This document shows positions 33,381-41,363 of a DNA stretch of 64,000 nt, in pieces. Origin of the DNA: Actinomadura terrae (GTDB taxonomy: Bacteria; Actinomycetota; Actinomycetes; Streptosporangiales; Streptosporangiaceae); NCBI RefSeq assembly GCF_022751215.1, contig NZ_JAICDG010000004.1:186001-250000 (forward strand). Direction: 5' to 3'. The notes beneath the pieces were generated by a model. It worked only from the letters and a program-made list of their open reading frames with translations. It was not told where the DNA came from and did no database searches. Position 1 is the first letter of the stretch, and every line of letters starts with the position of its first letter. The position numbers and the translations under genes were made by a program.

Positions 33381-34399
33381 GGGCGACCTCCGCCGAGCAC
33401 CGCGCCGAGCCGGTCCAGGAGGGTGCCCTCCGACGCGGCGAAGTCGGCGAACGCCTCCTCGGAGCTGTACTCGGGACGCCATCCCAGCTCGCGGACGAGC
33501 GCCGAGGTGTCGATCACGCGCCCGTGGGTCAGCCAGCGCAGCAGCTCGGGGGAGAAGCCCGACAGGCCCGCGAAGCGCCGTCCCATGTCGCCCAGCGCCG
33601 ACAGCGACGCGGACGGAACGGGCACGTACGGGCGGCCCGCGCGGCGCAGCGCCTGCGACAGCAGCAGGACGCCGTCGCCCGCGACGTTGAAGCAGCCGGG
33701 GTGGTCCTCGACGGTCATGCGGCGCAGCACCTCGACGCCGTCACCGGTGTGGACGAACTGGAGCCGCGGGTCGAACCCGAGCACCGTCGGCACGACGGGC
33801 ATGCGCAGGTAGCGCGTGAACGGCGAGTCGACGCCCGGGCCGAGGAAGTTCGCGAACCGCAGCACCGACACCGTCAGGTCGGGACGGCGCCGCCGGAGCC
33901 CGCGCACATAGCCCTCCACCTCGACCGCGTCCCTCGCGTAGCCGGACGTGGGCGCCTCGACGGGCTCGTCCGGCTCGGTGAAGACCGCCGGGTCCATCGG
34001 GGAGGAGCCGTAGACGGCCGCCGACGACCGCACGACGAGCTTGCGCGTGTCGGGCGAGCGCTGGCACGCGGCGAGCAGCCGCATGGTCCCGAGGGCGGTG
34101 GGCTCCTTCGAACCCGTGCCCGAGCCGGAACCGGAGCCCGTGCCGGAGCCGGCCAGGCCGAGGTGCACGACCGTGTCGACCCGCGCCGAGGTGACGATCT
34201 CGGTGAGGTCGGGCGTGCGGACGTCGACGCGGACGAACTCGGCGCGGCCGAGCGACGCCTTCGGTGACACCGTGTCGACGCCGATGACCCGCTCGACGCC
34301 CGGGTCGGACTGGAGGGTGTTCGCGACCCGCGCCCCCAGGAAACGGGAGACGCCCGTGACGAGGACGACACGGGCCGCGGCGGCGGGTATGCAGGACAC
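33377..34399 (-). CDS. NAD-dependent epimerase/dehydratase (extended SDR)
   Basis: A 340-residue Rossmann-fold protein. The glycine-rich NAD site reads VVLVTGVSRFLGARVANTL, with an acidic VIGVDTV strand end; SSAAVYG and the catalytic Tyr-x3-Lys position appears as SGYARDAVE, lacking the usual Lys, so activity is uncertain. A Gly/Ser/Thr insertion (GSGTGSGSGSGTGSK, about residues 85-99) is coded by imperfect GGCTCC-like hexamers. The GTG at 34399 is selected because GGGGTGGGG lies 6 bases upstream; a GTG at 34411 is in frame. Coupled to the acyltransferase gene (ATGA). Confidence 0.82.
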   Translation of the reverse strand: MSCIPAAAARVVLVTGVSRFLGARVANTLQSDPGVERVIGVDTVSPKASLGRAEFVRVDVRTPDLTEIVTSARVDTVVHLGLAGSGTGSGSGSGTGSKEPTALGTMRLLAACQRSPDTRKLVVRSSAAVYGSSPMDPAVFTEPDEPVEAPTSGYARDAVEVEGYVRGLRRRRPDLTVSVLRFANFLGPGVDSPFTRYLRMPVVPTVLGFDPRLQFVHTGDGVEVLRRMTVEDHPGCFNVAGDGVLLLSQALRRAGRPYVPVPSASLSALGDMGRRFAGLSGFSPELLRWLTHGRVIDTSALVRELGWRPEYSSEEAFADFAASEGTLLDRLGAVLGGGRP

Positions 34400-34437
34400 T
34401 GTGCGCCCCACCCCTTACGGCTGAGTGGCCGGCGTGA

Positions 34438-34536
34438 CTACTTCTTGTTACGACGCTGGATGCGCGTCTTCTTCAGCAGCTTGCGGTGCTTCTTCTTCGC
34501 CATCCGCTTGCGGCGCTTCTTGATGACAGAGCCCAC
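34438..34536 (-). CDS. Ribosomal protein bS22 (AURKAIP1/COX24-domain protein)
   Basis: A 32-residue, extremely basic protein: MGSVIKKRRKRMAKKKHRK then LLKKTRIQRRNKK. This is the tiny actinobacterial 30S subunit protein bS22, first seen in mycobacterial ribosome structures. GTG start with GAGG about 5 bases upstream, TAG stop. It is easily missed because of its size. Its position between an HTH gene and the epimerase gene is the usual actinomycete order. Confidence 0.92.
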   Translation of the reverse strand: MGSVIKKRRKRMAKKKHRKLLKKTRIQRRNKK

Positions 34537-34953
34537 GAGACCTCGCTCGGCGTATCGGGTGTTGTGCAGGAGACGGGCGTGCCGCAGGCGAGCTCACTCG
34601 GCACGCGCGCACGGTCCGCTGCCCAAGGGTACCGCTGTGGCGGTGGAGGTCAGGCCGCGCCCTCACCCGTCCCGGACATGGCGGAGCCGGCACCGCGCGT
34701 CGCGCGGCGCCGGGCACCGTTCCGGCGCGGGCCGGGCATGCCCGTCCCGCTGTCCGTGTCCTGACCGTCCCCGGCGCCGGACGCCAGGGGACATCGGCGA
34801 TGCCCCCGGCCCCGGACACCGGTCCCGGTGACCAGGTGGCCACCGTCCGGTCCCTGTCCTCATTCCCCAGCTCCGGGACGTCGCGTCCCGATGCCCCCTG
34901 CACGGCCGGGTGTGGAGTCGCGGCGGAGGCGTGGATCGCCCCGCCCCTCCCCG
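34537..34953. other. Gene-free region upstream of bS22
   Basis: About 415 bases of very GC-rich DNA without a convincing gene. It must hold the promoter of the bS22 unit and the end of the HTH gene transcript. I see only short GC-rich inverted repeats. Confidence 0.4.
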
Positions 34954-35157
34954 TTAACCGGCTTCGATGTACGCGTCGCGCAGGTAGTCGTGAACGGCCT
35001 GCTCGGGGACCCGGAACGAGCGGCCCACGCGGATCGCGGGCAGCTCGCCTGAGTGGACGAGGCGGTAGACGGTCATCTTGGACACCCGCATCACCGAGGC
35101 CACTTCGGCCACGGTCAGGAACCTGACCTCACTGAGAGGTCGCTCGCCTGAGCTCAT
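34954..35157 (-). CDS. Helix-turn-helix (excisionase/MerR-like) DNA-binding protein
   Basis: A 67-residue protein almost entirely made of one MerR-like helix-turn-helix: VRFLTVAEVASVMRVSKMTV, YRLVHSGELPAIRVGRSFRV, then PEQAVHDYLRDAYIEAG. It resembles excisionases and BldC-type proteins, and is the conserved small HTH protein next to bS22 and proC in actinomycetes. The ATG at 35157 has GAGGG 6 bases upstream; a start at 35187 is unlikely. A CRP-like palindrome lies 42 bases upstream of the ATG. Confidence 0.9.
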   Translation of the reverse strand: MSSGERPLSEVRFLTVAEVASVMRVSKMTVYRLVHSGELPAIRVGRSFRVPEQAVHDYLRDAYIEAG

Positions 35158-35198
35158 CGGACGCCCTCTTCCACACGTGCCGCGCACCGGCCCTTTGG

Positions 35199-35212
35199 GT
35201 GACTTTGATCAC
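35199..35212. promoter_or_regulatory. CRP-like palindrome
   Basis: GTGACTTTGATCAC, a perfect GTGA-N6-TCAC inverted repeat, upstream of the small HTH gene. It matches the half-site and spacing of cAMP-receptor-protein sites, as in actinobacterial Crp. Function inferred. Confidence 0.4.
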
Positions 35213-35497
35213 GCACGTGTACTTCCTCCAGCGTAAATCGCGTATCGGCAGTCGCAAGAGGGGAGTTCCACCCATTTCCGTATCCGGACCTGACCAGGGG
35301 GCCACAGGCATATGTCCACACACAGCGTGGACATGACGGCACATGGAGTGGCAGGACCACCTGTTGTCAACCAAAATCAGGTGATGACCTGCGTCTCGGG
35401 CGCGATCATCGGCTTCGCGCGGACACCAGCGTCCCACCACGGCGGCCCTGTCACAGGCAGTGACAGCCGCCCGGCCCTATCCGCGAGGTGAGGGAGG

Positions 35498-36388
35498 TCA
35501 GCCGGACGGGGTCAGCCCGGCGTGGGCCAGGAGGTAGGCCGTCATAGGGGCGTAATGGTGCGGCGATATGCCGTCGTCCAGCGGAACGACGACGTCGATC
35601 TTGCCTTCGGCGGCCCCGGCGAACAACGCGGGATCGTTACAGTCCGCGAACCCCACGGTGTCGATGCCGGCCTGCCCGGCGGCGCCCGCCCAGCCGTGGT
35701 CGGCGATGGCCAGATCCGGCCAAACTTCGGTTTCTTCGCCCGTTGGCCCTCCGGGAGCGATAGAAGGCGCCCCACCATCAGACGCCAGCTCGCGGAGCAT
35801 CGCCTCCATCGGATACGGGTCGTGGGTGTGGTGGGCGCGCCCGTCGTCGCCCTCCAGCATCGCGACCCCGCCCTCGGCGTAGACGATGCGGCGCGTCTCG
35901 GGGTCTCCCCAGCCCGGATCGATCTCGTACGTCCAGCCCTCGGCCGGGGTGAGGACGCGGCAGCCGGCACCGGCGAGGGCGCGCGCGACCGCCTGGTACA
36001 GCGGCGACAGGGTCGCCGGGTGGCCGGTGGCGATCACCACGGTCTCGGCGCGGCGGGCGGCGCGGCCGACGCGGGCGCCCATCGCCTCCAGCATGTCGAG
36101 CGTGATGTCGGGGTCGATGGTGTCGTCGCCGTACACGTGATGGGGGTCGGGGTCGACGCCGCAGCGCTCGACCATCATCTCCAGGACGCTCCGCTCCGTC
36201 CACGAGCTCTTGAGCTCCAGCCCGAACTGGTAGTACGGGGCGCCCTCGGCCATCAGCCGGTAGTGCTTGAGGTTGTTCTGCCGCGGGGTCGCCACATCGC
36301 CCGCGATCATCGTCTGGACGAGGTGCTCGCGCAGCTCGTCGCGTGCCGGTGCCGTCATGCCCGCTGCCGTCATCCCTGCCGTCGCCAT
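35498..36388 (-). CDS. Phosphatase-like hypothetical protein
   Basis: A 296-residue protein of an actinobacterial family usually labelled phosphatase: DELREHLVQTMIAGDVATPR, LKHYRLMAEGAPYYQFGLEL, then DDTIDPDITLDMLEAMG, VVIATGHPATLSPLYQAVAR, ADHGWAGAAGQAGIDTVGFA and ISPHHYAPMTAYLL. The activity is not proven and I see no classical HAD or PHP signature. The start is ambiguous: three ATG codons lie 15 bases apart (36388, 36373, 36358) in a 15-bp tandem repeat, giving MATAGMTAAGMTAPA, and none has a good ribosome site. It precedes the AcuC-like gene on the same strand in reverse order of transcription: AcuC is transcribed toward it from the right. Confidence 0.65.
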   Translation of the reverse strand: MATAGMTAAGMTAPARDELREHLVQTMIAGDVATPRQNNLKHYRLMAEGAPYYQFGLELKSSWTERSVLEMMVERCGVDPDPHHVYGDDTIDPDITLDMLEAMGARVGRAARRAETVVIATGHPATLSPLYQAVARALAGAGCRVLTPAEGWTYEIDPGWGDPETRRIVYAEGGVAMLEGDDGRAHHTHDPYPMEAMLRELASDGGAPSIAPGGPTGEETEVWPDLAIADHGWAGAAGQAGIDTVGFADCNDPALFAGAAEGKIDVVVPLDDGISPHHYAPMTAYLLAHAGLTPSG

Positions 36389-36431
36389 CCCGGGTGTCGT
36401 TCGCCTTCGAGGGGTCGTTGTTGGAGGGTCG

Positions 36432-37655
36432 TCATTCGTCGGTCATGGGGTCGAGGCCGTGCTCGGGGAACACGGCCCGCCGGGTCGCGAGGACCGCCTG
36501 GTCGATCGGGCTGGCGGGGTCGTAACCGTCCCCCCAGCGCTGGACCTCGGCGACGTCGTTCCCGTCGGTCATGCGGCGCGGGGCGGTCTCGTCGGTCCGC
36601 CGCCGGACGAACTCGCGCCACCCGTCCGGCGTCGGCGTCTCCGGCGGGATCGGCGCGCCGGACGCCTCGGCCAGCAGGTGCGTCCACGCCCGCGGGACGA
36701 CCTGGACCAGCTCGTATCCCCCGCCGCCGGTGACGATCCAGCGCCCGCCCGCGGTCTCGTGCGCGAGCCGGTGCAGGGCCGCGTAGGCGGCGCGCTGGCC
36801 GTCCACGCTGAGGACGAGGTGCGCGAGCGGGTCGAGCGCGTGCGCGTCCGCGCCGTGCTGGGTGACCAGCACCTGCGGGCGGAACCGGCGCAGCAGCGGC
36901 GGGACGACCGCCTCGAACGCGCGCAGCCAGGGCCGGTCGCCGGTGCCGGGCGGCAGCGCCACGTTGACCGCCGCGCCCGCCGCGCCGGGGCCGCCCGACT
37001 CATTCGGGAAGCCGGTGCCGGGGAACAGCGTCCGCGGGGTCTCGTGCAGGCTGATCGTGAGGACGCGCGGGTCGTCGTAGAACGCGTCCTGGACGCCGTC
37101 GCCGTGGTGGACGTCGATGTCCACGTACGCGACGCGTTCGGCGCCCTGCTCCAGCAGCCACGCGATGGCGATCGCCGGATCGTTGTAGACGCAGAACCCG
37201 CTCGCGGCGCCGCTGAGCGCGTGGTGCAGGCCGCCGGAGATGTTCGCGGCGTGCTCGGCGGCGCCCGTCCACACCGCCTCCGCCGCCGCGACCGAGGCGC
37301 CCGCGACCAGCGCGGACGCGTCGTGCATACCGGGGAAGACGGGGTTGTCGGGGGTCCCGAGCCCGAGCCTGTGCTCGGGCAGGCCGGTGGCGCCCGCCTG
37401 CTTGACCGCCGCGATGTAGGGCTTCTCGTGGACGAGCCCGAGCAGCGCGTCGTCCGCCGCCTCGAACCCGGTGACCCGCACGTTCGGCCGTTCCGTCACG
37501 CCCAGCTCGCGGGCCAGCGCCATCGTCAGCTCGACCCGGACGGGGTTCATCGGGTGGCCGGAGCCGAAGTCGTAGGAGATGAGCCGGTCGTCCCACAGGA
37601 TCGTGAGCCCGCACCCGGCCGGCTCGGCGGACGGGGGCGGGGCGGCACTGCTCAT
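36432..37655 (-). CDS. acuC: AcuC-like histone deacetylase family protein
   Basis: A 407-residue zinc-dependent deacetylase. Motifs: GHPMNPVRVELT (about 34-45), ANISGGLHHALSGAASGFCV, the catalytic and metal residues in VAYVDIDVHHGDGVQDAF (Asp-x-Asp-x-His-His), and VTQHGADAHALDPLAHL with TGGGGYELV. AcuC-type enzymes remove acyl groups from lysines, in Bacillus and actinomycetes to activate acetyl-CoA synthetase. The ATG at 37655 begins after a clear promoter-side gap; longer upstream reading is not supported. Gene order next to proC is common in actinomycetes. The symbol is by family resemblance. Confidence 0.88.
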   Translation of the reverse strand: MSSAAPPPSAEPAGCGLTILWDDRLISYDFGSGHPMNPVRVELTMALARELGVTERPNVRVTGFEAADDALLGLVHEKPYIAAVKQAGATGLPEHRLGLGTPDNPVFPGMHDASALVAGASVAAAEAVWTGAAEHAANISGGLHHALSGAASGFCVYNDPAIAIAWLLEQGAERVAYVDIDVHHGDGVQDAFYDDPRVLTISLHETPRTLFPGTGFPNESGGPGAAGAAVNVALPPGTGDRPWLRAFEAVVPPLLRRFRPQVLVTQHGADAHALDPLAHLVLSVDGQRAAYAALHRLAHETAGGRWIVTGGGGYELVQVVPRAWTHLLAEASGAPIPPETPTPDGWREFVRRRTDETAPRRMTDGNDVAEVQRWGDGYDPASPIDQAVLATRRAVFPEHGLDPMTDE

Positions 37656-37707
37656 GACCTCACGGTATCGCGGCTGCCGCGTGGCGTGGATCACACGGCC
37701 TGTGGCC

Positions 37708-38139
37708 TTAGCGGCGGCCGGCGGGCTCGTGCGGGCGGGACGCCTCGGCGCGGCTCCCCGTCCGGGTGAGCGCGAACCCGGCCAGCGCGGCCAGCGTCGC
37801 GATGCTCTCACCGACGAGGCTGATCGTCTTCTCGGTGTACCAGACGGGCTCGTGCATGTCGGGGAGCGGTCCAAGCGCGCCCGTATCGACGTAGTAGTAG
37901 AGCAGCAGCGCACCGACGGCGCTGCCCGCGACGAGGAACGCCAGCGCGTACGACCAGCGGCGGGCGTAGGTGAGGACCACGACGGCCGTCACCGCCGCCA
38001 CCGCCGCCTGGATCCGGAACAGGAGGTCCCCGTCGATCGATCCGCCCTGGACGTAGGCCATGTCCGGGGCGAACCTCCAGTGCACGATGGCGTCGGCCGC
38101 GAGCCCCGCGGCCACCAGCAGGCGGATGATGAGTCCCAT
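37708..38139 (-). CDS. Four-helix membrane protein, function unknown
   Basis: A 143-residue protein with four hydrophobic segments: LIIRLLVAAGLAADAIVHW, FRIQAAVAAVTAVVVLTYA, ALAFLVAGSAVGALLLYYYV and TISLVGESIATLAALAGFAL, with an extracytoplasmic loop GALGPLPDMHEPVWYTEK. This is a common actinobacterial unknown. The ATG at 38139 is chosen because the first helix starts directly after it; an in-frame ATG at 38229 would add a polar extension. A charged tail (SRAEASRPHEPAGRR) is cytoplasmic by the positive-inside rule. It lies between proC and acuC. Confidence 0.75.
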   Translation of the reverse strand: MGLIIRLLVAAGLAADAIVHWRFAPDMAYVQGGSIDGDLLFRIQAAVAAVTAVVVLTYARRWSYALAFLVAGSAVGALLLYYYVDTGALGPLPDMHEPVWYTEKTISLVGESIATLAALAGFALTRTGSRAEASRPHEPAGRR

Positions 38140-38255
38140 ATCCGTAACACGGGCGAAAGCCCAGTCTCGGCTCAAATGTTGGGAGATGAACTTCTCTCCG
38201 GGGCCATACCCGATTCCGTGAGATTTCACCGCCCCGCCCGCCGCGGCCTCGCGGG

Positions 38256-39056
38256 TCAGCCGCTCGCCAGTTCCCGTCCCCGGTCGCGGGCCGCCTCGAT
38301 CGCCTCCAGGACGGCGGCGCGGACGCCGTGCCGCTCCAGCTCGCGGATCGCGGAGATCGTCGTCCCGCCCGGGGAGGTGACGGCCTCGCGCAGCAGCACG
38401 GGGTGCTCGCCCGAGTCCCGCAGCATGATCGCGGCGCCCACCGCCGACTGGATCACCATCTCCAGCGCGGCGGCGCGCGGCATGCCGAGCAGGATGCCCG
38501 CGTCCACCATCGCCTCGACCAGGTAGTAGAAGTAGGCGGGGCCGCTGCCCGACAGCGCTGTCGCGCCGTCCTGGAGCGACTCGGGGATGCGCAGCACCTT
38601 CCCGACCGGCGACAGCAGCTCCTCGGCGAGCTTGAGGTGCTCCTCCCCCGCGTGCGCGCCCGCGGAGATCACGCTCATCGCCTCGTCCACGTGGACGGGC
38701 GTGTTCGACATGACGCGGACGACCGGGACGCCGTCCGGCAGCCGCTGCTCGATGAACGGGGTCGTGATGCCCGCCGCCATCGAGACGACCAGCCGCCCGG
38801 GCGGGACGTGCGGGCCGATCTCGTCCAGCAGGGCGCCCATGTCCTGCGGTTTCACGGCGAGGACGAGCGTGCCCGCCTGCGCGGCGGCCTCCGCGTTCGT
38901 GACGATCTGGACGCCGTACCGCTCGCGCAGCATCGCGCCGCGCTCCTCGCGGCGCGTGGTCGCCATCAGCTCCGACGGGCGGCGCCCGGCCCGCAGCACC
39001 CCGGACAGCAGTGCCTCGCCCATCTTCCCGGCACCCAGAATCGCGATCATCGGCAT
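38256..39056 (-). CDS. proC: Pyrroline-5-carboxylate reductase
   Basis: A 266-residue enzyme for the last step of proline synthesis, NAD(P)H-dependent reduction of pyrroline-5-carboxylate. The N-terminal IAILGAGKMGEALLSGVL binds NAD(P)H, VLAVKPQDM follows, and the C-terminal signature ATALSGSGPAYFYYLVEAMV with LREAVTSPGGTTISAIRELE is diagnostic. Full length. Start MPMIAIL at 39056 or the ATG two codons in. It lies 46 bases downstream of the proline dehydrogenase gene on the same strand. Confidence 0.96.
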   Translation of the reverse strand: MPMIAILGAGKMGEALLSGVLRAGRRPSELMATTRREERGAMLRERYGVQIVTNAEAAAQAGTLVLAVKPQDMGALLDEIGPHVPPGRLVVSMAAGITTPFIEQRLPDGVPVVRVMSNTPVHVDEAMSVISAGAHAGEEHLKLAEELLSPVGKVLRIPESLQDGATALSGSGPAYFYYLVEAMVDAGILLGMPRAAALEMVIQSAVGAAIMLRDSGEHPVLLREAVTSPGGTTISAIRELERHGVRAAVLEAIEAARDRGRELASG

Positions 39057-39102
39057 ATACCTTGACGTGGGACTTCGTTGACCGCCCCAGCCTATCCAGG
39101 GG

Positions 39103-40038
39103 TCACGAGCGCCCGACGACGGATCGCATGAGGAGCCGCAGGTTCGCGGGGCGCTCGGCGAGGCGCCGCATGAAGTAGGCGTACCACTCGCGCCCGTACG
39201 CGACGTACACGCGGACGGCCGCGCCCTGCCCGGCCAGGCGCCGCTGCTCCTGCGGGCGGACCCCGTAGAGCATCTGGTACTCGAACGTGTCGGCGTCCCG
39301 CGCGTGCAGGACGGCCAGCGCCTGGGCGATGTCGATCAGGCGGGGGTCGTGCGTGGCGAGCATCGGGTAGCCCTTGCCCGCCATGAGCACCTTCATACAG
39401 CGGACGAAGGACTTGTCGATGTCCTCCTTGCCGGTGAAGGCGATCGGCTCGGGTGCGGCGTAGGCGCCCTTGCACAACCTCACCCGCGACCCCTCGTAGG
39501 CGAGCTCCGCGCAGTGCTCCTCGGCCCGCCGCAGATACGCCTGGACGACCGCGCCCGTGTCGGGGAAGTCGCGCCGCAGCTCCTGGACGACGCGGAGCGT
39601 GGAGTCGACGGTGGTGTGGTCCTCCATGTCGAGCGTGACCGTCGTCCCGGCGGACCGGGCGGCGGTGCTGACGCGGCGCGCGTTGTCGAGCGCGAGCGCC
39701 TCGTCCACGGTCTGGCCGATCGCCGACAGCTTCAGCGAGACCTCGGCGCGGGGGCCGAGCGGCGCCCCGTCCAGCCGCGCGTCACCGAGCCGCCGGAGCA
39801 GCTCGACGTAGTGCCGGACGTTCGCCTCGGCGCGCTCGCGGTCGGTCGTGTGCTCGCCGAGGACGTCGAGCGTGACCAGCAGCCCCTCGGCGGTGAGCTG
39901 CTCGGTGACGCGCGCCGCGTCCTCGATCGTCTCGCCCGCGATGAACCGCCGGACCACCTCACCGGTGAACGGCGCGGTCTCCACGACCCGGCGCGCGCCG
40001 CCGCTGCGGGACGCGGCCAGCAAAGCCTGCCGAAGCAC
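39103..40038 (-). CDS. Proline dehydrogenase (monofunctional)
   Basis: A 311-residue FAD-dependent TIM-barrel proline dehydrogenase: VSLKLSAIGQTVDEALALDN, VTLDMEDHTTVDSTLRVVQE, VQAYLRRAEEHCAELA, VRLCKGAYAAPEPIAFTGKE, LATHDPRLIDIAQAL, FEYQMLYGVRPQEQRRLAGQ and VRVYVAYGREWYAYFMRRLA cover all eight conserved strands, including the RR pair. It oxidises proline to pyrroline-5-carboxylate at the membrane. The second enzyme (P5C dehydrogenase) is not in this window. It is followed by proC, which catalyses the reverse carbon flow. Confidence 0.95.
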   Translation of the reverse strand: MLRQALLAASRSGGARRVVETAPFTGEVVRRFIAGETIEDAARVTEQLTAEGLLVTLDVLGEHTTDRERAEANVRHYVELLRRLGDARLDGAPLGPRAEVSLKLSAIGQTVDEALALDNARRVSTAARSAGTTVTLDMEDHTTVDSTLRVVQELRRDFPDTGAVVQAYLRRAEEHCAELAYEGSRVRLCKGAYAAPEPIAFTGKEDIDKSFVRCMKVLMAGKGYPMLATHDPRLIDIAQALAVLHARDADTFEYQMLYGVRPQEQRRLAGQGAAVRVYVAYGREWYAYFMRRLAERPANLRLLMRSVVGRS

Positions 40039-40081
40039 TGACGAACCCCCTGTCGCTCGTCACCAGGGTAAACCCGGGATC

Positions 40082-41272
40082 TCAGGACACGGTGCCGAGG
40101 TTGTTGCCGCCGCCGTGCTGCCGCACGTATTCGGGCATCTCCGCGGTCTTCACGGCGTCGAACAGCGCCTTCGACTTCGCCGCGTCCAGCAGGACCACGC
40201 TCTGCTTGCCGCGCATGCCGGTGCCCCGGAACGGCGTCGTCATGAACGTCACATCGGACGCGCGCAGGTGGCGCAGGCTCAGCGCGAGCGAGCGCAGCTT
40301 GCCGCCGGACACGCTCTCGTCCACGCTGATCGACTTGGTGAACGCCGACAGGAACCGGTCGAGCTTCAGCGGGTTGGTCAGCGTGCCGCCCGCCGCCGCC
40401 TGCTTGGCGAGCGCGCTGAGGAACGCCTGCTGCCGCCGGATCCGGTCGAAGTCGCCGTTCGGCAGGTTGTAGCGCTGCCGGACGAACAGCAGCGCCTTCT
40501 CGCCGTCGAGCTTCTGCCGTCCGGCCTGCCAGTTCACCTTGCGGGCCGGGTCGTACACGCTCTGCTTGATGTCGACGGTGACGCCGCCGAGCGCGTCGGT
40601 CATCGACTTGAACCCCTCGAAGTCGATGGCGCCGTAGTGGTCGATGCGGACCCCGGTCAGGTTCTCCATCGTCTTGATCAGCAGCCTCGGCCCGCCGAAC
40701 GAGAACGCGGCGTTGATCTTCTGGTTGCCGTAGCCGGGGATCTCCACCCACGAGTCGCGGGGGAACGAGACGACGTAGGCCTTGCTGCGGTCGGCCGGCA
40801 GGTGCAGCATCATGATCGTGTCGGTGCGCTGCTGGCCGGGCTTCCACACGTTGCCGCCGTCGCCGGTCGTGGCGGCCTCGGCGCGCGAGTCCGACCCGAC
40901 GAGCAGCCAGTTCTCGGTTCCGGCGACGTTCGGGCCCGGCCGCCGGGCGCCGTCCTCGGGCAGCGCGTCCTTGATCCGGCCGATGTTGCCGTTGTAGGAC
41001 GACTGGCGCTGCCAGACCAGCCCGCCGAGCCCCGCGACGACCAGCGCGAAGAACACCCCGACCGCGATCAGGACGCGCGGCCAGCGGCGCTTGCGCGGCT
41101 TGCGATGACCCGGGGAACCCCCGTCCGGACCGTCGGGCCCGTCGCCGAGACCCGGCAGACCCCCGATCCCGGACGGCGCCGCCGGAGCCGTGACGCCGGG
41201 ACCCCCGTGCGGCGGCACGGGCGCGTCGGGTGGCCGGGGCGCGGAGGGGCCGGGGAGGTCTGACGGGGTCAT
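40082..41272 (-). CDS. LytR-CpsA-Psr (LCP) family cell-wall ligase
   Basis: A 396-residue membrane-anchored protein. A Pro/Gly-rich cytoplasmic tail (about 1-62) ends in HRKPRKRRW, then one helix VLIAVGVFFALVVAGLGGLV, then the LCP domain: NWLLVGSDSRAEA, QRTDTIMMLHLPADRSKAYV, VSFPRDSWVEIPGYGNQKIN, DHYGAIDFEGFKSMTDALGG, LLFVRQRYNLPNGDFDRIRR. The Asp and Arg residues for pyrophosphate lipid binding are present. LCP enzymes attach wall polymers such as teichoic acids or arabinogalactan to peptidoglycan. The next gene downstream is proline dehydrogenase (44 bases), probably unrelated in function. Confidence 0.94.
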   Translation of the reverse strand: MTPSDLPGPSAPRPPDAPVPPHGGPGVTAPAAPSGIGGLPGLGDGPDGPDGGSPGHRKPRKRRWPRVLIAVGVFFALVVAGLGGLVWQRQSSYNGNIGRIKDALPEDGARRPGPNVAGTENWLLVGSDSRAEAATTGDGGNVWKPGQQRTDTIMMLHLPADRSKAYVVSFPRDSWVEIPGYGNQKINAAFSFGGPRLLIKTMENLTGVRIDHYGAIDFEGFKSMTDALGGVTVDIKQSVYDPARKVNWQAGRQKLDGEKALLFVRQRYNLPNGDFDRIRRQQAFLSALAKQAAAGGTLTNPLKLDRFLSAFTKSISVDESVSGGKLRSLALSLRHLRASDVTFMTTPFRGTGMRGKQSVVLLDAAKSKALFDAVKTAEMPEYVRQHGGGNNLGTVS

Positions 41273-41363
41273 GGCGCCGGAGATTACCAGCCGATGCGTG
41301 CTGGAAGACCCGGGTCGGGGCAGGGTGTCCGGATCAGGCAGCGCCCCGGGGATCAGGCAGCGC

